Part shown: positions 7,472 to 15,575 of the stretch, one piece after another
Layout: each line of letters opens with the position of its first letter
How positions within the stretch are numbered: position 1 is the first letter of the stretch
Made by a program: the position numbers and the translations under genes
Origin: Thiotrichaceae bacterium
Lineage (GTDB): Bacteria > Pseudomonadota > Gammaproteobacteria > Beggiatoales > Beggiatoaceae
Direction: 5' to 3'
Length of the DNA: 37,348 nt
Assembly (NCBI GenBank): GCA_011391085.1
Contig: JAABRD010000050.1
Coordinates: 1 to 37,348 of the forward strand
The notes under the pieces: model-generated
Database searches by the model: none
What the model was told of the DNA's origin: nothing
What the model saw: the letters and a program-made list of their open reading frames with translations, nothing else

Positions 7472-8191
7472 ATGAACACACCGCCTACCACTAATCCAAC
7501 TCCAACTTCCGAACAAGAATTACGTCAATTTTACCTGTTAGCCAGTTTGAACGATGCCCAACTGGCTTTGATGAAACAACACTCACGTCGCATCCAACTC
7601 AAAGACGGGGAGTTCTTGTTTGAACAAAGTCAACCCGCGGAACGCTTTTTTGTAGTCGTCAAAGGTCGCATCAAATTGACCCGTTTCTCAATGGATGGCA
7701 ACGAAAAAGTGATTGAAATTGTGCCTCCTCATCAAACCTTTGCAGAAGCCATCATGTTCATGCCCAAGCAAATTTACCCTGTCAACGCCCAAGCGGTCGG
7801 TGCCACAGAACTGATTTCATTTGACAACAAAGTGTTCTTGGGCATTCTGGAACAATCATTTGAAACTTGTAAGCGCGTCATGAGTGACATGAGTATGCGT
7901 TTGCACCAATGGGTCAATGAAATTGACCACTTGACATTGCAAAATGCCACTTATCGCCTGGTCAATTACCTGTTATATGAAACACCGAAGAACCACCAGC
8001 CAGGGCAACCTTATGAAGTTCACTTTGAAGTTCCAAAGCACCTCATTGCCTCTCGTTTATCAATTAAACCAGAAACCTTGTCGCGCATTTTGCACCAATT
8101 GATTGAGGAAAAATTAATCACCGTGACAGGACGGACCATTCAGGTTCATCATCCGGAGAAGTTACGACGGTATGGACAAATTTGGGGATGA
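7472..8191 (+). CDS. Crp/Fnr family transcriptional regulator, Dnr-like
   Basis: The 239-residue protein has an N-terminal cyclic-nucleotide-binding-type beta barrel (about 20-130), a dimerisation helix (MSMRLHQWVNEIDHLTLQNA, 140-159) and a winged helix-turn-helix with recognition segment SRLSIKPETLSRILHQL (194-210). The stretch TFAEAIMFMPKQIYPV (89-104) and the LTLQNATYRLVNYLL segment are typical of the Dnr branch, whose members sense NO through haem and activate denitrification genes. It lacks the N-terminal cysteine cluster of the oxygen sensor FNR. It is divergent from the hemerythrin/DUF2249 genes. The ligand is inferred from the family and context. Confidence 0.9.
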   Translation: MNTPPTTNPTPTSEQELRQFYLLASLNDAQLALMKQHSRRIQLKDGEFLFEQSQPAERFFVVVKGRIKLTRFSMDGNEKVIEIVPPHQTFAEAIMFMPKQIYPVNAQAVGATELISFDNKVFLGILEQSFETCKRVMSDMSMRLHQWVNEIDHLTLQNATYRLVNYLLYETPKNHQPGQPYEVHFEVPKHLIASRLSIKPETLSRILHQLIEEKLITVTGRTIQVHHPEKLRRYGQIWG

Positions 8192-8228
8192 GTCAAACAT
8201 CAAGCATAAGGCCGTGGCAACGGTCACC

Positions 8229-8263
8229 AAACCTGACAGGTGCTTTACGACCTGTCAGGTTTT
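8229..8263 (+). terminator. ACCTGACAGGT hairpin with T run, likely terminator of the regulator gene
   Basis: AAACCTGACAGGT pairs with ACCTGTCAGGTTTT, starting 38 bases past the regulator stop and ending in four T residues. It is also a copy of the hairpin at 3307-3340 and 26135-26168. Confidence 0.6.
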
Positions 8264-8307
8264 AACCACCACCTTGTACTTCACTCCTTAAATACTTCCA
8301 GATTATT

Positions 8308-8422
8308 GGTAGTGTTGTATTAAGTAATGGTATAGCGATTTTGGAGTACGGAATTGATTCCGATGGAAACGGAATCAATTCCGTACTCCAAAACCCACAA
8401 CCATTACCTTTGCAACACTACC
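8308..8422. repeat. Nested hairpin element, outer GGTAGTGTTG type
   Basis: Outer inverted repeats GGTAGTGTTG / CAACACTACC enclose a core hairpin (8339-8393) whose arms contain GGAGTACGGAATTGATTCCG. The outer type recurs with other cores at 20237-20349, 26108-26203, 29253-29370 and 30807-30919. The right edge is 4 bases from the rnfE stop. Confidence 0.75.
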
Positions 8423-8425
8423 CGA

Positions 8426-9064
8426 TTACTTTATCCCCACTCGCAGATCAATCGCCTTTTTCATCGCAATAAGTAACCCTAACCCAAAGAACGCGCCGGG
8501 CGGTAGAATGGCTAATAAGAAACCATGATAATTCTCAAACACCGTGACAGTCAAAAATTGCGCCGCAGGGCCAAACATCAAATCGGCATTGGCAAATAAA
8601 GTTCCATAACCAAATAACTCGCGCAACCCACTTAGCATTCCTAACGCAAAGATGAAACCGATACCCATCGTGATACCATCAAACAGGGCATGACCAACGG
8701 TTTGTTTAGACGCAAACGCTTCGGCCCGACCAATGATGATGCAATTGGTAACAATCAAAGGTAAATAAATACCCAAAACCAAATACAGATCGTAATAAAA
8801 AGCTTTGACGAACATCTCCGTTGCCGTTACAAAGGAAGCAATGATGATAACGAAAATGGGCAGTCGCACGGCCACTGGGACAATATTGCGAATCAAAGAA
8901 ATTGTCACATTGGAAGCGATGAGTACCAGTAACGTGGCAATCCCTAACCCCAAACCGTTGGTCAACGTCGTAGTAATTGCCAAAATGGGACAGAGACCCA
9001 ATAGTTGAACGAAGCCCGTATTATTTTTCCAAAGGCCGTCGTAAAGAATTTGTGTATAAGTCAT
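8426..9064 (-). CDS. rnfE: Electron transport complex subunit RnfE/RsxE
   Basis: The 212-residue protein has six membrane helices and the RnfE signature: GLWKNNTGFVQLLGLCPILA near the start and LPLIVTNCIIIGRAEAFASK at about 99-118. RnfE is a core membrane subunit of the Rnf (Rsx) complex, which couples electron transfer between NADH and ferredoxin to ion movement, or reduces SoxR. The homologous NqrD was considered, but the LWKNN start and the ASKQ region favour RnfE. No other rnf gene is in the window, although rnfE is usually the last gene of rnfABCDGE; here a repeat block and an unrelated exoprotein gene lie upstream. The start has no Shine-Dalgarno and is preceded by heptamer repeats. Confidence 0.93.
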   Translation of the reverse strand: MTYTQILYDGLWKNNTGFVQLLGLCPILAITTTLTNGLGLGIATLLVLIASNVTISLIRNIVPVAVRLPIFVIIIASFVTATEMFVKAFYYDLYLVLGIYLPLIVTNCIIIGRAEAFASKQTVGHALFDGITMGIGFIFALGMLSGLRELFGYGTLFANADLMFGPAAQFLTVTVFENYHGFLLAILPPGAFFGLGLLIAMKKAIDLRVGIK

Positions 9065-9072
9065 AATTTTTT

Positions 9073-9122
9073 CTAGTGGATAGTGGACTTTAGTGGAGAG
9101 TGGAGAGTGGAGAGTGGAGAGT
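9073..9122 (-). promoter_or_regulatory. Heptamer repeat leader of rnfE
   Basis: Read in the gene direction: four tandem TCTCCAC units, then TAAAG and one TATCCAC, ending 8 bases before the ATG. Together with the upstream hairpin (9134-9230) it forms the same arrangement as found before csm3 and two glycosyltransferase genes. Confidence 0.6.
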
Positions 9123-9133
9123 GACCTTGTACT

Positions 9134-9230
9134 GGTGGAGTGGAGGCTTTAGCCGGCCGGCCGTAGGCGTCCCCACGTTTGAGAGTGTGGAAGATGCCTA
9201 CGGCCAGCCGGCTAAAGCCTCCACTCCACC
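9134..9230. repeat. Large hairpin, GGAGGCTTTAGCCGG type (class C)
   Basis: GGTGGAGTGGAGGCTTTAGC pairs with GCTAAAGCCTCCACTCCACC, with an inner stem GGCCGTAGGC / GCCTACGGCC. At 9221-9260 the right end is partly duplicated (CCACTCCACCGTGCCTTA twice). It lies 69 bases upstream of the rnfE start. Confidence 0.85.
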
Positions 9231-9378
9231 GTGCCTTAGCCTCCACTCCACCGTGCCTTAACTTAATGGTATGGCGACGACCGCCTTCTCGCAAACGGAG
9301 AACCACCTAAAAATAGATATTGCACACAAGGTGACAGCGGATAGTGACTCTATGACTCTAAAGCATAGCTTTGTCAGC
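9231..9378. other. Repeat-derived spacer between the exoprotein gene and rnfE
   Basis: The continuation CTTAACTTAATGGTATGGCG resembles the CTTAACTTAATGGCATTGCG segment of the class C elements at 24684-24903 and 29389-29559. A degenerate GGAGTCCAAAGC-type copy lies near 9350. No gene is seen. Confidence 0.5.
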
Positions 9379-12300
9379 CTACTTTGAACATTTCTTATCG
9401 TCTGCCACCTTATCTGATGACAAATTGTGAGTCGACCCCTGACCTTGTTTCACAACCCCTTTCACCTGTTTAGGAGGCGCCCACAAAGGGCCACTGGGGG
9501 CGAAATCATCGGGCATAGTGGGTACCTCTCCGTGAATCATGGTAAAGCTGTTACCACTCGTCCGCGCCCCACAAGGTGCCTTGAGATATTCGTCGGTACG
9601 CTTGAGATTAGCGGGTAACACCAGAAAGAGTTTATTCCCCACCTTTTCATTGGGCGCGGAAATAATGACCTGCCCATCCACTCCCAAACGTGAAGAAGCA
9701 CTGACCAGGCTGTCTGCGGAAGCAACAAATTGTTCAGCGATAATACGAATATTCCCCCCCTGTCCTTCATCCGCTTGGGCCTTAACTTGACCTTGATTTA
9801 ACACGACAAATTGAGGATGGTCAATAATCACATCACCACCTTTTCCTTTGCCAGTACCCACACTGGTAGTTACTTTTCCGTCGACCAAATATAACAGGTT
9901 AGGCAACCGAATGTCAATATTGCCACCGCCCCCCCCACCTTTCGTTTCCGTTGTCAAGGCGCCATTCTTCAAATGAATCTCCTGCGCTTGAATCAGAATG
10001 TTACCCGCATCCCCCACACCATGATGCACACTGGTAATTTCTGCACCCTGGCGAATTTCCAGACGACCTGCCTCAATCTCAATCGTGCCCGCACTTTCGG
10101 CACCCTGAGAAATGACCGCGGCATCAATTTTACTGGGCCCAAGCAAATCCGCAGGCTGGATTCCCATCTTTGACGGGGGGGCCGCCAAATTTCGGTCAAT
10201 GAAGTTACGCACCGCAATCCCACCGTCATCCATTTCTCCAGAGAGAAGCAAGTTGCCAGACACCTTTATTTTAATCGCGCCGGGGGCACCTATCCCTAGA
10301 GACGATACCGAAATATTACCACCCGACAGGAGAGTGAGAGAATCCGATTCGATAAGAACACTTCCCGCTTTCCCTCCATTGGGACTCATTCCTGATGAAT
10401 TGATGAAACCTGCGCCCGACAACTTTATATCATGGGCCTGGATATAAATGTCACCTCCAGCGCCAGTCCCTTTAATGGTAGTGGACAAAACGAAGCCAGA
10501 ACGAATCTCCAATTGTTCCACCCTTAAATGAATACGCCCCGCATTACCATCCGTTTCCGAAATCACTGCAACCTGGGCTAAGTCTTCCACCACCATACGT
10601 TTCGCCTGCACTTCGATGGTACCGCCATTGCCATCCGCCATCCCTGTACGATTGGTGAACGCAGCAGCTTGTAATCCAGTGAGGCGAAATGACGCGCCTT
10701 GAGAAGACCGCAGAGGGTGGCCCCTCGCAGACAGATAGACTTGGTCAGACACGCTGATCTGAAGTTTGCCTCCCTGACCGTTTCCTTTCGTGGAAGTCGT
10801 AATGAGGCCACCATTTGTAACCGATAACTGGTCCCCTTGAATGTCAATATTTCCAGAATGACCTGTAAAAGCCTCTGAAGAAATCAGCGCATTATCATCC
10901 ATGTTCAGTTGATGCACCTGAATTTGAAGATTACCAGCTTTGCCTGCCGTGGGATAATTAATGCCAAAATTAGCTAACATTCCCGACCCCATGTAACTGT
11001 TGCTAATAATGCCGCTAGGAAAAGTAAATTCAGAATCACCAAACACATTATTATCTTCTCTTATCTCACCTGCAACAGTTAAAGTATCATGGACTTGAAC
11101 ACGGATATTAGCACTGTTCTTAACCCCAAAAGTGACTGAACCAATTTCTGCACCATTTAAGAGATTCAGGGAATCTGCACTTACCTCCAACGTAGCAGAA
11201 TTATCCTGATCAAGGTCAGGTTGCAAACTCAGGACTGAACTAAAAATGCCACTGGGTAACTTGAGGTCTGGCAAATACTGACCCTCAAAGTTAAGAGTCT
11301 CGGTTGCCGAAATCACGATGTTACCAGGATTCCCTAGCTGATACGTACTGGCATTAATAAACACCCCTTCGGCGAAATCCATCTGACGGGCTTGTAATCT
11401 TATCGTACTTCCAGTGCCAGCCCCCCAACTGTTCGTATGAATTCCAGCATAGTTCTCCCCTCCTCGCAACACCAACTCCTCTGTAGAAATAGCAATGATT
11501 CCACCATCCTGATCCCCCAAAGTTTGGCTTTCCAGATGACTATTGGTCAGTTTCAATTGGCCCGCCCGAATGAAAATGTTACCGCCTCTTGGTCCATTCA
11601 CATTGAGATCGATTTTATCCAAGCGGAGAGAACCACCTAAGAGGGGAGAAGTGAGATCCAAATGAGAGTCAATCCACTTCACTTCTCCAGCAGCGGCCAC
11701 ACTGGCTAAATTAATTTGCCCTGCGGGGGCCGTCAATTGGCTAGTATACATGGGAATAGAGATAGGTGCAATGGAATGTTTAAAAGTATTAAAGCGTGGT
11801 GCGCCAGTACCCTCTAACACCCGTTGACCAGACAGTGATAAATCTCCCCCAAGCAGCGACAATGTTTGTCGTTCAGACACCGACAAATGGCTGTCTTGAA
11901 GAGTAATCGGGGCCGGTGTAGAAGTTAAAAAACCAAAGGCTTCCACGGACGCCACCGTTAATAAACTATTCAGAGGTTGCCGCGCCTCAAACCGCCCACC
12001 GTCACCAAGTCGCAAATAATCCGCCGTACTGGCATGAAAACTACCTTGAATTTCTAGTTTAGCATTTGGCCCAAACATTATTCCAGAAGGATTGAGAAGA
12101 TACAGATTAGCATTGGGAATCGTCGAACGCAAGGTACCATCTAAATGGGACAGATTGCCTCCTGTCACGCGACTGATGACATTTTGCACATTATCAGGAC
12201 CAGAAAACGAGGCACTCTCGTGACTTTGCAAATTGAAATCTTGAAAACTATGAAATAAATTACCGCCGTGTTGCTGACCCAGGTCGGCACCGATTTGGTA

Positions 12301-12417
12301 ATTGGGGCCAGGTAGAGTACCACTGTGACCTAAGGTGCCATCTAAGGTGACTTGGGCAAACAGAGGGGTTGGTAGCAATCCTGTGAATAATAAGCGGGTA
12401 AATAGATACTGTTTCAT
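9379..12417 (-). CDS. Two-partner secretion exoprotein, filamentous haemagglutinin N-terminal domain
   Basis: The 1012-residue protein has a signal peptide (residues 1-21, PTPLFA-QV) and a TPS domain: VTLDGTLGHSGTLPGPNYQI at 23-42, NLFHSFQDFNL at 53-63 and LLNPSGIMFGPNA at 107-119. The remainder is a long beta-helix of imperfect repeats of the type GGNIxIxAxxLxLxNGAxI. The tail carries a Cys in APCGARTSGNSF, a feature of large cyanobacterial and Beggiatoa-type exoproteins. Such proteins are exported by a TpsB outer-membrane pore and displayed or released as adhesins. No TpsB gene is near. The frame is open 16 codons upstream, but AGAGG fits the ATG at 12417 and the signal peptide starts there. 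Confidence 0.9.
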   Translation of the reverse strand: MKQYLFTRLLFTGLLPTPLFAQVTLDGTLGHSGTLPGPNYQIGADLGQQHGGNLFHSFQDFNLQSHESASFSGPDNVQNVISRVTGGNLSHLDGTLRSTIPNANLYLLNPSGIMFGPNAKLEIQGSFHASTADYLRLGDGGRFEARQPLNSLLTVASVEAFGFLTSTPAPITLQDSHLSVSERQTLSLLGGDLSLSGQRVLEGTGAPRFNTFKHSIAPISIPMYTSQLTAPAGQINLASVAAAGEVKWIDSHLDLTSPLLGGSLRLDKIDLNVNGPRGGNIFIRAGQLKLTNSHLESQTLGDQDGGIIAISTEELVLRGGENYAGIHTNSWGAGTGSTIRLQARQMDFAEGVFINASTYQLGNPGNIVISATETLNFEGQYLPDLKLPSGIFSSVLSLQPDLDQDNSATLEVSADSLNLLNGAEIGSVTFGVKNSANIRVQVHDTLTVAGEIREDNNVFGDSEFTFPSGIISNSYMGSGMLANFGINYPTAGKAGNLQIQVHQLNMDDNALISSEAFTGHSGNIDIQGDQLSVTNGGLITTSTKGNGQGGKLQISVSDQVYLSARGHPLRSSQGASFRLTGLQAAAFTNRTGMADGNGGTIEVQAKRMVVEDLAQVAVISETDGNAGRIHLRVEQLEIRSGFVLSTTIKGTGAGGDIYIQAHDIKLSGAGFINSSGMSPNGGKAGSVLIESDSLTLLSGGNISVSSLGIGAPGAIKIKVSGNLLLSGEMDDGGIAVRNFIDRNLAAPPSKMGIQPADLLGPSKIDAAVISQGAESAGTIEIEAGRLEIRQGAEITSVHHGVGDAGNILIQAQEIHLKNGALTTETKGGGGGGNIDIRLPNLLYLVDGKVTTSVGTGKGKGGDVIIDHPQFVVLNQGQVKAQADEGQGGNIRIIAEQFVASADSLVSASSRLGVDGQVIISAPNEKVGNKLFLVLPANLKRTDEYLKAPCGARTSGNSFTMIHGEVPTMPDDFAPSGPLWAPPKQVKGVVKQGQGSTHNLSSDKVADDKKCSK

Positions 12418-12640
12418 CGTTATTGCCTCTTGATAAATGGTTATGGTCGATCGCAATAATAGCAAAAATGATTCCAGGAATCCACAGCGTAGCTTTCAGA
12501 AACTCAGTTTCTTTAAAGAAACTGAGTTTCTTGGATCCTACAGTGACCAACAACTTGGTTTCTTTAAAGAAACTGAGTTTTTTTATGTTTTTGCGTAATA
12601 CGCTTTGGACTTCTGGTTTTGAGGTCTGGTTTTTGGTTAC
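12418..12640. other. Intergenic with AAACTCAGTTTCTT hairpins
   Basis: Upstream region of the exoprotein gene. It contains a hairpin at 12499-12530 (GAAACTCAGTTTC / GAAACTGAGTTTC), a second related copy at 12556-12583, and a degenerate GGAGTCCAAAGC-type copy near 12474. The same AAACTNAGTTTCTT motif recurs between cas10 and csm2 (17297-17341). No gene is seen. Confidence 0.65.
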
Positions 12641-12923
12641 TTACTCACCTTACGCACGGTTAACTCAACCACCTTGGTGATGCGTAAGATGAGTAGTCGT
12701 AGTCGTAGTCGTCGTAGTAGTCGTAGTAGTCGTAGGGTGCGTTAGCGATAGCGTAACGCACCCTGTTTCCGTGCCCTCATCCTCCACCCACCAACCACAC
12801 CGTAAGAGTTGAATTCAGTGGAATTCAGGTGCGTGACGGCGCCAACCGACGCGCCTAACGCACCCTACTTAATAACATAAATATTATACAACTTATTTCA
12901 GTTAGGATGCGTAAGGTGAGTTA
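12641..12923. repeat. Composite element ending TTACTCACCTTACGCA, with trinucleotide tract
   Basis: TTACTCACCTTACGCA at 12641 is matched by TGCGTAAGGTGAGTTA ending at 12923, forming outer inverted repeats. Inside are a GTAGTC/GTC trinucleotide tract (12693-12735), a hairpin GGGTGCGTTAGCGATAGCGT to 12763 (arms GGGTGCGTTA / TAACGCACCC), and a half copy CCTAACGCACCCTAC near 12855. The right end abuts the csm5 stop codon at 12925. Confidence 0.6.
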
Positions 12924-12924
12924 C

Positions 12925-14559
12925 TTATTTAAAATAACCCAACACCTCCAACGTCCGTTGATAATCCTTATCCTTCTCCGGCTTCTTCGCCTTCGTCGTC
13001 TCCTTCCACACCCTCGCCTCCTCCATTTGCTGACGGATCACCTCTGCTACCGCCCTCTTATCCGCCTCACTCTCCCACTGATCCTTGTGCAACGCCTGTA
13101 ACAAAGTCACATAATTGGCTTGACCCGCATTGGCCGCCAACAACTCCTCGATACTACGTTGGAGAGGCGTCATCTGAGATTGCTTCTGGGCCGCTTCGGC
13201 CAACAACCATTCCGCTTCCGCCTGGGCCTGCCGTTCCGTCGCCAACCTCTCCTCCTCCTGACGCCTCTCCTCCTCCAGTTGGGCAGTGACGACCTCAATC
13301 TTCGTTGCCTCAAGGTCTTGGAAAACCTGCTGGCGGTCCTTCAGACTGCGCACATCATAAGCAGGCAACGTAGCGGGCAACGCATCGTAGGTCTTACCAT
13401 TAATCGTGACCGTCTCCCCTTCGGCAAGCAAAGTCATGCGCACCCAACCCAATGGGTAAATAGATTCCATCAGATTCCGACTGCGACCGTCACGGGTAGG
13501 CGTTTTATGATTCTTATCCTGCAACACGCGGAAGGCACTGGCGGCCTTGTATTCAAATTGACTGTAACCCCCTAAACGCAATAAAAATTGGTTCTCAGCT
13601 AATTGGTGTTGGGCAATGTCTAAAATCCTTTGCATGGTTGGTTCAGCCCCACTGTGACCTTTGAAGAAACGGTCTATCTCAGCGGCAATAGCATCCGCAG
13701 AATAATACTCTTGGCAAGCATTCACCAAGTCTCGTTCCGTCACCGTCTGCGCCAAACTGCGCTGTTCTCGTTCTTGTGCCGACGCCTCATTCAGTTTTTG
13801 CAAAGCCGTCAACACAGTCAAGGACGCAGTGAACACGACACCTGGGGAGAGAACTTCGGTTTGAATCGGAATCCCTTTGCCACCCGTGTCACTGCGTAAT
13901 TTGCCTTCCCTATTCAAACCTAAGTTATAAACGGAAGCATATTGGGTACTGTTTTCTAGCAAGATAGCATCACTGACTTTGAGGGCCCGAAAGGGATCCG
14001 TTTGGAGATTACAACCCAGGGTCTTCCGACTGAACAAGGAACCTTTGTCATTGCGAAAACCTTCTTCATAATCTTGCCAAAACGATTTGCGGCGCAACTT
14101 CCGATTCGCTTCTTGACTAATGACCGCCGTGCGCAACGCGCCTTTGAGGGAAGACCCAGGAATGTAGGGTTGACCGTCTAAGGGGTGATAAATAAACGGT
14201 TGCAATTCCATCTGATTTTCCACGTCACCTAACTTCTCACGGTACAGTTGTTGAATACTATGAGTGGCTTGACTGCGGGTGACAATCGCGGCGGGAGGTA
14301 AATCCGATTCCCTGGTATTTTCAAACTGCTGTCCAAACCAGCAACGCAGGGCCACAATATCGGCTTGGTCCAAGTATTCACCCACCTTCTCTTGTTCTGG
14401 TGCAGGTAAATACTGTAACAAGACTTCAGGACGGAAGCGAATCACTTGGTCGCCAATGACGACATATTCCAGTGGTGTAATCACAGAACCGTCGCCAATG
14501 TGAACCGGCGTGAGGACTTCACCCAGCAGGGTATAATGAGTCATGGGGATAGTGAACAT
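12925..14559 (-). CDS. csm5: Type III-A CRISPR RAMP protein Csm5 with long C-terminal extension
   Basis: The 544-residue protein begins with the Csm5 signature LTPVHIGDG..ITPLEYVV (residues 16-34) and has the RAMP motif YIPGSSLKGALRTAV (132-146). Csm5 caps the crRNA 3' end of the Csm complex and takes part in crRNA maturation. Known Csm5 proteins are usually about 350-400 residues; here the last ~145 (from about 399) add a Glu/Arg-rich coiled coil (413-462) and a helical tail ending KDKDYQRTLEVLGYFK. AGAGGTG is placed for the ATG at 14559, 4 bases past the csm4 stop. It is the last gene of the operon. Confidence 0.9.
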   Translation of the reverse strand: MFTIPMTHYTLLGEVLTPVHIGDGSVITPLEYVVIGDQVIRFRPEVLLQYLPAPEQEKVGEYLDQADIVALRCWFGQQFENTRESDLPPAAIVTRSQATHSIQQLYREKLGDVENQMELQPFIYHPLDGQPYIPGSSLKGALRTAVISQEANRKLRRKSFWQDYEEGFRNDKGSLFSRKTLGCNLQTDPFRALKVSDAILLENSTQYASVYNLGLNREGKLRSDTGGKGIPIQTEVLSPGVVFTASLTVLTALQKLNEASAQEREQRSLAQTVTERDLVNACQEYYSADAIAAEIDRFFKGHSGAEPTMQRILDIAQHQLAENQFLLRLGGYSQFEYKAASAFRVLQDKNHKTPTRDGRSRNLMESIYPLGWVRMTLLAEGETVTINGKTYDALPATLPAYDVRSLKDRQQVFQDLEATKIEVVTAQLEEERRQEEERLATERQAQAEAEWLLAEAAQKQSQMTPLQRSIEELLAANAGQANYVTLLQALHKDQWESEADKRAVAEVIRQQMEEARVWKETTKAKKPEKDKDYQRTLEVLGYFK

Positions 14560-14563
14560 AGTT

Positions 14564-15562
14564 TTACACCTCTACAAAGGGCCAGACCAATAGATAAGCA
14601 TAGTGACGCACTGGCGTCAGGTTCGGATGAACCCCTTTCAGAAGACTGCCATAATAAGGTTTCAAGTCTGCAAGAGGAGTATAAGTGGACCCTGCGGTGT
14701 GCATCAACAGCGGTTTCTTATGCGGTTGTCCGTGAGTGGCCCAATGTCCACCCAGACGACCATATTTGGAGATAAGTGTATAATAACCCTGAGTGAGGTT
14801 AGCACACGGAATCCCTACCGAGAGACTCAACACGCGGTTGCCTTGAGTGGGAGGTGTCAGGGTCTCCCACTGATCTGGCAAATTCACAGTGAAAGCACCT
14901 TTCCCAGTGCTTTTATCTTTCCCATAGCCAATGCGTCCTATATATTTCAAGAGGAGAGAAAGACGTTCCTGAGACATCAGGTCTGGTGCCAATTGAACAT
15001 ACAGGTCAAAACTAGCGGTCTGCGCAGTACACACGTATTCCTGCGAGTAAAAATGACCTCTCTCCCCCAACAAGGGGAGACCCGTCAAACGGTCAATGAC
15101 GTTGTGAGATATATCTACATGACTAGGCCACTCACGTCTTGGACGCGGATCGCGATTAGCTAACAGACGCAGTATTTGTTCCGCATTGAAACCCTCTTGA
15201 CCTAAAGCGACCAGTTGTTCCCATTCCAATCGGGTCAAGGAATCGATGTTCTGAAGTTGTTGAAAGCGCGTGCCCCCTTCGCGGCTATCTAAATCCAGAT
15301 CCAACGAATGGAAGAGGTCCCGTACCAAAGAACGTGGTAACGGCTTGAGTTTGGGACGCGGCCAAGTGTCAGCGGGGAAACCGTCGGACAATAACAAGGG
15401 AGGCGTATTCTCGTCATACGCGGCCAAAAACTGAGTCAGGGCCGCTTCCCCCTCCAAATCATGGATTGCCCAGCAAATATGCCCAAACAGGGTATCTGCA
15501 AAAATAGGATAACTGGTATTAGTGAGGTTGCTTTGAAAGCGTAACCTTAGCTTGTGTAGCAT
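14564..15562 (-). CDS. csm4: Type III-A CRISPR RAMP protein Csm4
   Basis: The 332-residue protein starts LHKLRLRFQSNLTNTSYPIF, followed by FADTLFGHICWAI, the usual Csm4/Cmr3-like N-terminus. It has a glycine-rich loop GRIGYGKDKSTGKGAF in the middle. Csm4 binds Cas10 and the 5' tag of the crRNA at the foot of the complex. GTG at 15571 is an alternative start 4 bases past the csm3 stop, but GAGGTG lies 6 bases before the ATG at 15562, which I prefer. The gene is tightly packed between csm3 and csm5. Confidence 0.9.
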   Translation of the reverse strand: MLHKLRLRFQSNLTNTSYPIFADTLFGHICWAIHDLEGEAALTQFLAAYDENTPPLLLSDGFPADTWPRPKLKPLPRSLVRDLFHSLDLDLDSREGGTRFQQLQNIDSLTRLEWEQLVALGQEGFNAEQILRLLANRDPRPRREWPSHVDISHNVIDRLTGLPLLGERGHFYSQEYVCTAQTASFDLYVQLAPDLMSQERLSLLLKYIGRIGYGKDKSTGKGAFTVNLPDQWETLTPPTQGNRVLSLSVGIPCANLTQGYYTLISKYGRLGGHWATHGQPHKKPLLMHTAGSTYTPLADLKPYYGSLLKGVHPNLTPVRHYAYLLVWPFVEV

Positions 15563-15575
15563 CACGGCCACCTCG

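Noticed and set aside
8426..9064. NqrD instead of RnfE
   Set aside because: GLWKNNTGFVQLLGLCP and the continuous RAEAFASKQ region match RnfE; there is no other nqr gene nearby.
13120..13575. Long plus-strand frames opposite csm5, csm4 and cas10
   Set aside because: They are antisense shadows of the csm genes, rich in Arg/Leu, and resemble no protein.
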